Below, piece by piece: positions 1 to 5,791 of a DNA stretch of 12,414 nt. The stretch covers positions 1-12,414 of the forward strand of contig JAAZNO010000304.1 of NCBI GenBank assembly GCA_012798275.1. The letters are read 5' to 3'. Position 1 is the first letter of the stretch; each line of letters opens with the position of its first letter. This DNA is from Chloroflexota bacterium (GTDB taxonomy: Bacteria; Chloroflexota; Anaerolineae; B4-G1; SLSP01). The position numbers and the translations under genes were made by a program. Under the pieces are notes generated by a model. That model did not search any database and was not told the origin of the DNA. It worked only from the letters and a program-made list of their open reading frames with translations.

Positions 1-8
1 GTTGGCAT
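1..8 (-). CDS. 5' end of an unknown gene running off the left edge
   Basis: Only the first codons are inside the window: read on the minus strand, an ATG at 8-6 followed by CCA and a partial codon. The call rests on a near-perfect Shine-Dalgarno, AAGGAGG (complement of 16-22), 7 nt upstream of this ATG and itself preceded by AT-rich DNA typical of a promoter zone. The gene has the same orientation as the histidine-kinase operon ending at 195. The roughly 185-bp gap and its own AT-rich upstream region suggest it is transcribed separately. No product can be inferred from two codons. Confidence 0.6.
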
Positions 9-194
9 TTGTAATCCTCCTTATTCCTTTAATGATAATGAGCTTGCATACATGATAATTTTTACCATGGACCACAAAAATTCCCTCTGCGTTCCCCGAA
101 ATAGCGCACGAATGAACACAGATTTCGCGGGTCAAAAAAGGTGCGTCCATTGCCGTCCAGTTACCTGGCGCCAGGCTGAACAGCTGCTGGAAAA
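9..194. other. Intergenic region, AT-rich in its left half
   Basis: No credible gene lies here. The left part (about 20-110) is much richer in A+T than the rest of the window and should hold the promoter of the minus-strand gene leaving at the left edge. On that strand the hexamer TATCAT, a fair -10, occurs at 33-38 and again at 53-58, but no well-spaced -35 is obvious. The right part contains a perfect 12-bp palindrome, CCTGGCGCCAGG (164-175). It also has a run of six A (134-139), which reads as six U in a minus-strand transcript. These could help end the histidine-kinase transcript, but the palindrome is too compact and too far from the U-run for a standard terminator. Confidence 0.5.
32..59. 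repeat. Direct repeat ATGATAAT, two copies 20 bp apart
   Basis: ATGATAAT occurs at 32-39 and again at 52-59, so the copies are exactly 20 bp apart, about two helical turns on the same DNA face. They lie 24 bp upstream of the start codon at 6-8. Such spacing suits a dimeric regulator or two tandem -10 elements (TATCAT on the minus strand). The motif is faintly reminiscent of GATAAT hexamers in Fur-type operators, but the adjacent-hexamer arrangement of a Fur box is absent, so no regulator is assigned. Confidence 0.4.
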
Positions 195-1976
195 TCACCC
201 CTGAGATCCGCCCTGATCGCCCTCCCCCTGCCAGAGCACCATACCTGTCTGACGCGGCAACGCGACAAAGAAAGTTGCCCCCTGACCAGGGGTACTTTCC
301 ACCCAAATGCGCCCTCCATGCGAGCGGACGATCGCGCGGGTGAGGTACAGGCCCAATCCCGTGCCCGAAACCGCGCGTGTCTCCGGGCCCTCCACGCGAT
401 AAAAGCGCTCAAAAACGCGCTCCTGCTCTTCCAGAGGAATCCCCACGCCGTGATCTTGCACGGCGAGCAACACTTCCGCTGGCGTCGCCGCGCCCACGAT
501 GCGTACCGGCCCGCCCTGCGGCGAATATTTCACCGCGTTGGAGACGAGATTGTCGAATACCTGCTCCAGGCGGCGGGGATCGCCCTCGACGGTAGGGAAG
601 TCCTCCGGAAACTGCACCGAAAACGTGTGCCGTTGCGTCTGCGGCTGATACCGTTCGATGACCCTCTGCACGATGAGGCGCAGGTCAACCGGCTCCACAT
701 TCTTAAAGGGCAGCCCTTCTGCCTCAAGACGCGAAACGTCCAGCAGGTCATCCACCAGCCGCGCCAGACGGTCGGCCTCCTCGACAATCGCCCCCAGCAT
801 CTCGTCGGCGAGCGCTGGATTGTGTCGCGCCTCGGGCCGCTGCAGGGTCTCCGCGTAGCCCTTGATAATGGCGACCGGCGTTTTCAGCTCGTGGGAGACG
901 ACGGAGATGAACGTGTCCTTGAGCGCATCGGCCTGCCGGAAGCGCGTGATGTCATGAACGATGCCGATGACGTTGAGCAACCGGCCAGGACGCACCACCA
1001 GGGGCGCGTAGGTAATATCCACGCTGACGACGCTGCCATTACGGCGGCGCAATTCACCTTCGACATGCAGCGAGTGCGCGTCCGCCTCATGCCCGCTTTC
1101 GGCATACCCCGCCCAACTCGCCGCCATCGTCGGCGTCAAAGGCTGACCGGAATCCACGCGATTCCAGGCGATCAGCGCGTCGTGCGGACGTCCGATGACG
1201 TCCTCCGGGCGCCAGCCCGTGAGCGCCGCCAACGCCGGATTGATCCGCTCGACGGTCAAATCGGCGCCCAGCACCATGATGCCATTGGCGCTCACTTCGA
1301 GCAAGGCGTCCAGGCGTCGCCGTTCGGTGACCGAAGTCTCATACAGGCGCGCATTGGTTACCGCGATGGCGGCATAGTCCGCGAAATTCGCCAGAATCTG
1401 GCGCTCATCCCGTGAGAAATGCAGGCTGTGCGAGCGGAAGACGAAAATCAGCCCCAGGAGATCCTGCTCGCGCGCGGCAGGCTCCGCCACTTTGACCAGC
1501 GTGGTCCCCGACGTCGGCGGAAGCGGCTGCCGTTCGGCGACCAGCGGCAGGGCGACGACCTGTCGCAGCAACAGGCCGGTCGCTTCGGCGATCCGTTCCA
1601 GCTTCGTGGCCAGGCCGGGGATGCTCAATTCGCCGTTCTCCGAGGTTTCGGGGGGGTCTTCCACGAGCGGATCGAAGGCCTCGACCATGGCAGGCGGCAA
1701 TCCGTAGCTGGCCCAAAAGACGAACTCGCCGGGTGCACGGCTCACACGCTCGCCGCCCCGATGCCCGGTCAGCGGCACCGAGGTGCGCAAGGCAATCAAA
1801 CCTGCCTGCCCCTGGAGCAAATCCACCGCTCCCTGCAAAATCAGCCGCAGCACGGCCCGCAGGTCCAGCCGCGAGACCAGCGCGCGCGTGATGCGCAACA
1901 GGTAGTCCCATTGGCGCAGGCGATAGTCAGACAGCTCCAGGCGGGGCAGGTCGTCGAGCGTCATCGGCCCCCTCAT
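195..1976 (-). CDS. GAF-PAS sensor histidine kinase, cytoplasmic
   Basis: Sensor kinase of a two-component system, 593 aa, with no signal peptide or membrane span, so it should sense a cytoplasmic cue. Domains in order: GAF-like (about residues 25-210), PAS with PAC tail (about 220-345, beginning after RRLDALLEVSANGIMVL), HisKA dimerization/phosphoacceptor (SHELKTP, His about 362) and HATPase_c. The ATPase has all its boxes: N box NLVSNAVKYSP, G1 DHGVGIP, F box ERFYR and G2 GTGLGLYLTRAIV. It is a complete, apparently active kinase. The start at 1976 is chosen because its ATG overlaps the stop of the upstream antiporter-like gene in an ATGA arrangement. A start four codons further in (1964) has a purine-rich AGGGGG before it but very short spacing. 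No response regulator is encoded in the window, so the partner is unknown. It is last in the four-gene operon, which suggests that it senses or controls the membrane module. Confidence 0.93.
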   Translation of the reverse strand: MRGPMTLDDLPRLELSDYRLRQWDYLLRITRALVSRLDLRAVLRLILQGAVDLLQGQAGLIALRTSVPLTGHRGGERVSRAPGEFVFWASYGLPPAMVEAFDPLVEDPPETSENGELSIPGLATKLERIAEATGLLLRQVVALPLVAERQPLPPTSGTTLVKVAEPAAREQDLLGLIFVFRSHSLHFSRDERQILANFADYAAIAVTNARLYETSVTERRRLDALLEVSANGIMVLGADLTVERINPALAALTGWRPEDVIGRPHDALIAWNRVDSGQPLTPTMAASWAGYAESGHEADAHSLHVEGELRRRNGSVVSVDITYAPLVVRPGRLLNVIGIVHDITRFRQADALKDTFISVVSHELKTPVAIIKGYAETLQRPEARHNPALADEMLGAIVEEADRLARLVDDLLDVSRLEAEGLPFKNVEPVDLRLIVQRVIERYQPQTQRHTFSVQFPEDFPTVEGDPRRLEQVFDNLVSNAVKYSPQGGPVRIVGAATPAEVLLAVQDHGVGIPLEEQERVFERFYRVEGPETRAVSGTGLGLYLTRAIVRSHGGRIWVESTPGQGATFFVALPRQTGMVLWQGEGDQGGSQG

Positions 1977-3406
1977 GGGAAGAAGGTGTACCACTGGGCC
2001 ATTTCGACAGCCAGATTGCTCGCCACGCGGGGAAAGAATCCCAGGGCCAGGGTGACCAGCAACAATGCCACGATCAACACGACGACCAGCCGATCCTCCT
2101 TCAAGATAGGGGCACTCGCCGGCGGCGGCGCCTCACTCGCCGGCCGCGCCACGGGACGGGTGAGCAACACGCGCATACTGATGACGATCCCCAACATCAC
2201 GGCAGCAGCGGACCCCAACGCCACCATGGCATTCGCGAAATTAGTCATCGCTGTGATGCGATAGAGGCCCCAGCGCGCGGCAAATCCAAGCGAGAGGGGG
2301 AATCCGGCGAGAGCGATGCCGCCGACCAGAAAGGCCATGGTGCTCCACGGGGCGCGGAAAGCGGCTCCCTCCAGCGCCAGGTGATCATCAAGGCCCCCGG
2401 TGAGCTGCCGCAGCCCCTGCAATCCCAGGGTCATCAATCCCAGGGAGAAGGGACGCGCCAGCAGCAATAGCGCCGCCAAAGCCAGCCCCTCCATGCGGCC
2501 AGTTCCCAACGCCAGCAACATCGCGCCGTTGTCCACCAGGGTGGCATAGCCGACCAGACGTCCCAGCCGCTGCTGCGCCGCCGCCAGCACGCCGCCCGTC
2601 ACCATCATCACCAGCCCCAGGGTGGTGAACAAGGTGCCAAACGCCGCCTGCTGGCTCAGCCAGGGGTAATTGCGGAAATAGGCCAGCAACAGGAACCAGA
2701 CGGTGCCTGTGTTGACCGTGAACAGATACGTCACCACGGGGGGCGAGCCATCGCTGGAGACCGCTGACAGCCAGCTCTGGAACGGCACGGCGCCGAACAG
2801 GATGGCAAAGGACACTCCCAGCAACACGGTCGCCGTGTTGAGCAGGCCCTGATCGTTAGGGAAGACCATGAAGAGGTCCAAGAGCAGCTGCGTCACCATG
2901 AGCCCCGGCAGCGCCAGCACGGTGTAAACGAGATAGCGCAGGCCGCCCTTCGCCGCTCCACCCGACTCGTGCAGCGGGAACACGGTGAGAATGGCCCCCA
3001 TCACCACCAGCAGCGCGGTGTAGACCACCTGCTCGACCATGAAGGCGCCAGAAAACAGCGCCGCGGCAGCCAACCCCACGGGAAAGAAATTCGAGTGCGG
3101 CAGAAATCGCCACGCCAGGAGAAACAACGCCGCCGCCGTGAAGAAGATGTAGCGCAGCACGAAGATGTCGGCGGCCTCGATTTGCACCACCCGGCCCATC
3201 ACCACCAGCGGGCGCGCGAGCTCGACCGTCAGCCCGCGGAAGGTCCACACGCCCCCCAACGGCAGAAGCGTGAGCAACACTCCCATGCCCGCCGCGGTCA
3301 GCGCCGCCAGAAAAACTGAGATTATTGTCCAGCGCCGCAGAATCTGCAACACCGCGGCGACTGCCAGCGGCACACCCAGGACAAAGAGAGGGCCGGCAAT
3401 CGTCAT
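1973..3406 (-). CDS. NuoN/MrpD-like antiporter-type membrane subunit
   Basis: Polytopic membrane protein of 477 aa, very hydrophobic (about 13-14 predicted spans), of the proton-conducting transporter family that includes NuoL/M/N, MrpA/D and HyfB/D/F. The recognizable core is a TM7-like segment with VPFQSWL (208-213), the equivalent of NuoN VPFHLW. It is followed by QQRLGRLVGYATLVDNG (about 278-294), matching the family's K/R-x-x-x-AYSSIxHxG region, and by AGFPLSLGFAARW (about 367-379), matching the GxPxxxGFxGKF motif of TM12. By eye, the usual TM7 lysine is Leu203, the TM8 lysine is Thr233 and the TM12 lysine is Arg378. The TM5 glutamate has no obvious counterpart. The start has GAGGT about 7 nt upstream and overlaps the previous stop as ATGA. 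The stop overlaps the kinase start the same way. Family membership is secure, but active proton transport is not. Confidence 0.85.
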   Translation of the reverse strand: MTIAGPLFVLGVPLAVAAVLQILRRWTIISVFLAALTAAGMGVLLTLLPLGGVWTFRGLTVELARPLVVMGRVVQIEAADIFVLRYIFFTAAALFLLAWRFLPHSNFFPVGLAAAALFSGAFMVEQVVYTALLVVMGAILTVFPLHESGGAAKGGLRYLVYTVLALPGLMVTQLLLDLFMVFPNDQGLLNTATVLLGVSFAILFGAVPFQSWLSAVSSDGSPPVVTYLFTVNTGTVWFLLLAYFRNYPWLSQQAAFGTLFTTLGLVMMVTGGVLAAAQQRLGRLVGYATLVDNGAMLLALGTGRMEGLALAALLLLARPFSLGLMTLGLQGLRQLTGGLDDHLALEGAAFRAPWSTMAFLVGGIALAGFPLSLGFAARWGLYRITAMTNFANAMVALGSAAAVMLGIVISMRVLLTRPVARPASEAPPPASAPILKEDRLVVVLIVALLLVTLALGFFPRVASNLAVEMAQWYTFFP

Positions 3407-4017
3407 GTGCGCACCTCGGCGACGGTCAAATACGAGATCGCCAGCCCTACCAACAGGTTAACCATGATCAACATTCCGGTGACGACCAGGCCGGGGTCCT
3501 GCGCCGAATAGAAGAGGTCCAACGCCGCCAGGAGGTTGAGCACCCCCACCCCCACCACGCCGGCGTCCTCCTCCGCGCCGATGAACAGCAAGGCGAACAC
3601 CGCCAGCAGAATGCATCCCAGCGCCAGGTCTTGGGGGACGAAGGGCAGGGTGTAACGCTGTGAGGCAAGATACGCCACGACCGTCATCATCACCAGCGAC
3701 AGGATGCGAAACGGCAAGTCAGCGGCCCAATGGAAATGCGGCCTTTCGCCCGCCGTTTGACGGATGCGCACGCTGAGGAACAGCGCGCCGCAGACCAGCC
3801 AGCCTACCAGCACTTTGAGCAGCGACATCTCCGGGCGATCCACAAAGACGCGCGTGAACAGCACGCCGATGAAGAGGTACTGCGCGAAAAGGGCCAACAC
3901 GCGCAGGCGCCACTCCACGATGAAGTAAATTACCGCGCCGGAGAGGAATAAGCCCCACACCGCCGTCGTCGTTGTCACACCGCTGATGCGGTCCAACCAC
4001 ACTGCGAAAGGAGTCAT
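3403..4017 (-). CDS. HyfE/NuoK-like small membrane subunit
   Basis: Membrane protein of 204 aa with about six hydrophobic segments (roughly residues 16-35, 40-58, 64-82, 103-119, 130-148 and 155-196). The last third looks like NuoK/MrpC: a helix ending in IGAEE (146-150), then GVGVLNLLAALDLFYSA in the place of the NuoK GLELxLNAxNLL helix, then a final helix GMLIMVNLLVGLAISYL. With an extra N-terminal three-helix half, the plan resembles HyfE of hydrogenase-4 (about 216 aa). The conserved membrane glutamate of NuoK TM2 seems to be a glycine here, with acidic residues displaced to Glu149/Glu150 and Asp167. The start at 4017 is chosen because its ATG overlaps the upstream stop (ATGA). A longer reading from 4065 would overlap the previous gene by about 50 bp. 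Its position between two antiporter-type subunits supports the assignment, but the similarity is remote. Confidence 0.7.
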   Translation of the reverse strand: MTPFAVWLDRISGVTTTTAVWGLFLSGAVIYFIVEWRLRVLALFAQYLFIGVLFTRVFVDRPEMSLLKVLVGWLVCGALFLSVRIRQTAGERPHFHWAADLPFRILSLVMMTVVAYLASQRYTLPFVPQDLALGCILLAVFALLFIGAEEDAGVVGVGVLNLLAALDLFYSAQDPGLVVTGMLIMVNLLVGLAISYLTVAEVRT

Positions 4018-5615
4018 CGGTTCATCGCCACCAGTAAGATCACGAGCAAGACCAACAGCGACCACAACAGCGCGCCGCTCCCTTCCACCACCTCAAAGAA
4101 CACGCGGACCAGGCTCAGCAGGCGCCCCATGCCGCGCAACATCGCGCGGTGCAGCCATTGCAGGTCGAGGATTTCCGTGAGGTCCGCCCCAGCCCGCAGT
4201 CCCGCGGTGACGCGGCTCCCCCAGCGCGAGGCGGATCCTCGCCCCTGCAGCCACGAGATCGCCCAACACAGGCCCAGCGTCAGGAGCAACATCAACGCCC
4301 ACAGCGCCAGGGCCGACCCGCTGAAGGTAGGAGCTGCCGTCCCCAGCGACCAGCAAATCCCGCCCAGAGGCAGCGCCAAACCGGCGAGCAGCCCCAGCTG
4401 CTGCCAGGCAAACAGCGGAGTGACCGTCGTCGCCGCGCCGGAAGTCTCCCAAGGCTCTCGCGTCCAGCGCAACAGCGCGGCGGAGCTGCCGGCCCAGCCG
4501 AGGAGCAACGTCAAGCGCATCCCCCCATTCCCCGTTGCGAGCGCCGCACCGAACAGGGACCCCAGCGGCGACGGGGGAGCGCCTAACCACAGCACCAGCG
4601 CCATCCAGGCGGGCCACGACCAGAATACCGCCCCGACGTCCCGACGGTGCAGCGTCAACAGCAACGCCAGACCGAGCAGCCATACCGCCAGAGCTGCCGG
4701 CAGCAGTGAGGTCAAGCCGGTGAGCGTCACGGCCGCCGCGATGCCGCCGAGCAAGCCATAGCCGGCCCACAGCAAGACGGCCTTGCCCCGCCCCAAGAGC
4801 GCCCGCACGCCGCCCCACAGGAATGACACCCCGCCCATCACCGCCACGCCTGTCGGCAAAGCCGCGCCTCCCGGCAACAGCAGCAACCGATAGAGCAGGC
4901 CAAATCCCAGCAACGGCGCCAGCAGGCTCACCAGGGTCAGGGGACTTCCAGCGCGCAAGCGCCGCGGAAAAACCACCTGAAACGGATATAGACCTATGCG
5001 CAGGAATGCCGCCACTACCAGTAACACCATGACGGGCGTCGAGGGCCACAACAGCCACCACAGGGTGCCACCGCCCTCGCGCGAGAGCAGCAAAAAAGCC
5101 GTCCACAGACACAGCGTGGCCCCGCCGTGCACAAACAGCCCAAAGGTCATGCGTTCACCCTCGTTGCCAGCCAGCAAGCCGGCAACGCCCCACAGCACAT
5201 CGAAGACGGCCCACAAAGCCAACGTGGTCAACAGAGAGCCGCCCGCGAGGGCATGCCACGCTATCAGCAGCGCCGCCAGCGTAATGGGGCCCGAAAGCGG
5301 CAGAGAGGGACGTGACTCAGCGGCCTCGATCCAGGCCGCACCGCTGAGGGCCAGCGCCATGACCAACCCCAGACCCCACAACGGCGGCGTCAAATCCCAC
5401 AGGAGAATTCCCCCCAACGCCGTCGAGGGCGACCACACGGAAAGCGGCCACCGACCCGCGGAAGGCAGCGCGACCCAGAGTAACGTCATCAAGCTCAATA
5501 AGGTCGCCGTCAAAGGCTTGCGCCAAAGCCGCACCCCGGGGAGGAGCTCGATCACCAGCAGCAACAACACACCGGCAATACCGGTGAGCACCAACAATAG
5601 ATAGTCGGATTGCAT
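4014..5615 (-). CDS. NuoL/NuoN-type antiporter-like membrane subunit, divergent
   Basis: First gene of the operon, 533 aa, with 13 or more hydrophobic segments and a C-terminal tail. The family core is visible in FLRIGLYPFQ (204-213) followed by GSPLTLV, equivalent to FKLSLVPFH...GAPAPVS of NuoN. Arg206 takes the place of the pumping lysine of TM7, and Asp139 (ALWAVFDVLWG) the place of the TM5 glutamate. The TM8 lysine position is a proline and the TM12 lysine is not evident. The C-terminus (about 465-533) holds an amphipathic stretch with DLQWLHRAMLRGMGRLL, then EGSGALLWSLL and a last membrane helix. This resembles the tails of HyfB/MrpA-type subunits. GGAG lies 6 nt before the ATG, and an extended -10 promoter lies just upstream. 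It is a remote member of the family; transport of protons or another cation is inference. Confidence 0.75.
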   Translation of the reverse strand: MQSDYLLLVLTGIAGVLLLLVIELLPGVRLWRKPLTATLLSLMTLLWVALPSAGRWPLSVWSPSTALGGILLWDLTPPLWGLGLVMALALSGAAWIEAAESRPSLPLSGPITLAALLIAWHALAGGSLLTTLALWAVFDVLWGVAGLLAGNEGERMTFGLFVHGGATLCLWTAFLLLSREGGGTLWWLLWPSTPVMVLLVVAAFLRIGLYPFQVVFPRRLRAGSPLTLVSLLAPLLGFGLLYRLLLLPGGAALPTGVAVMGGVSFLWGGVRALLGRGKAVLLWAGYGLLGGIAAAVTLTGLTSLLPAALAVWLLGLALLLTLHRRDVGAVFWSWPAWMALVLWLGAPPSPLGSLFGAALATGNGGMRLTLLLGWAGSSAALLRWTREPWETSGAATTVTPLFAWQQLGLLAGLALPLGGICWSLGTAAPTFSGSALALWALMLLLTLGLCWAISWLQGRGSASRWGSRVTAGLRAGADLTEILDLQWLHRAMLRGMGRLLSLVRVFFEVVEGSGALLWSLLVLLVILLVAMNR

Positions 5616-5633
5616 TGCAGTCTCCAGCGGGTC

Positions 5634-5661
5634 ATTCTAACACATCTGGACTTTGTGACAA
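5634..5661 (-). promoter_or_regulatory. Promoter of the antiporter/histidine-kinase operon
   Basis: On the minus strand TTGTCA (5661-5656) is followed after 16 bp by TAGAAT (5639-5634), one mismatch from TATAAT. The TG one base upstream of it makes an extended -10 (TGTTAGAAT). Transcription would begin near 5627, leaving a 5' leader of about a dozen bases with GGAG 6 nt before the ATG at 5615. Confidence 0.72.
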
Positions 5662-5684
5662 GCCCTGGCCATTTCGGGAAGTCG

Positions 5685-5712
5685 TTGTCATTTCGTCTCA
5701 TTGCTGTAAAAT
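5685..5712 (+). promoter_or_regulatory. Promoter of the PASTA kinase gene
   Basis: TTGTCA (5685-5690), a 16-bp spacer and TAAAAT (5707-5712), one mismatch from consensus in the -10. Transcription would start near 5719, giving a leader of about 70 nt. It is divergent to the minus-strand operon promoter, and the two -35 boxes are identical hexamers in mirror orientation 23 bp apart. Confidence 0.68.
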
Positions 5713-5791
5713 GAGTTAGCTGAAAGATGGCGAGCGCACGCCGGCGCGTCAACGGCTGGCGCAGGAGCACAGTCTTGGAGGGACAATCATC

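Noticed and set aside
32..59. Fur-box interpretation of the ATGATAAT repeats
   Set aside because: A Fur box needs adjacent hexamers around a dyad. Here the hexamers are 12-14 bp apart in direct orientation, and no iron gene is visible.
164..175. Perfect palindrome CCTGGCGCCAGG as an intrinsic terminator or operator
   Set aside because: Only a 4-bp stem is possible once a loop is allowed, and the six-U run is about 25 bp away. GC-rich palindromes of this size arise readily by chance. It is kept only as a note in the intergenic entry.
318..1415. 365-codon open frame on the plus strand opposite the histidine kinase
   Set aside because: It is a GC-rich shadow. The opposite strand encodes an intact kinase with every motif, while this frame gives an Arg/Gln/His-rich product with no domain and no ribosome-binding site.
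1419..2264. 281-codon plus-strand frame across the kinase/antiporter junction
   Set aside because: It crosses the junction of two well-supported minus-strand genes, with a Gln/Arg-rich product and no start signal.
4093..5112. 339-codon minus-strand frame inside the 533-aa membrane gene
   Set aside because: The product is Arg/Ala/Gly-rich and unlike a natural protein, while the overlapping frame gives a coherent multi-span membrane protein with ATGA overlaps.
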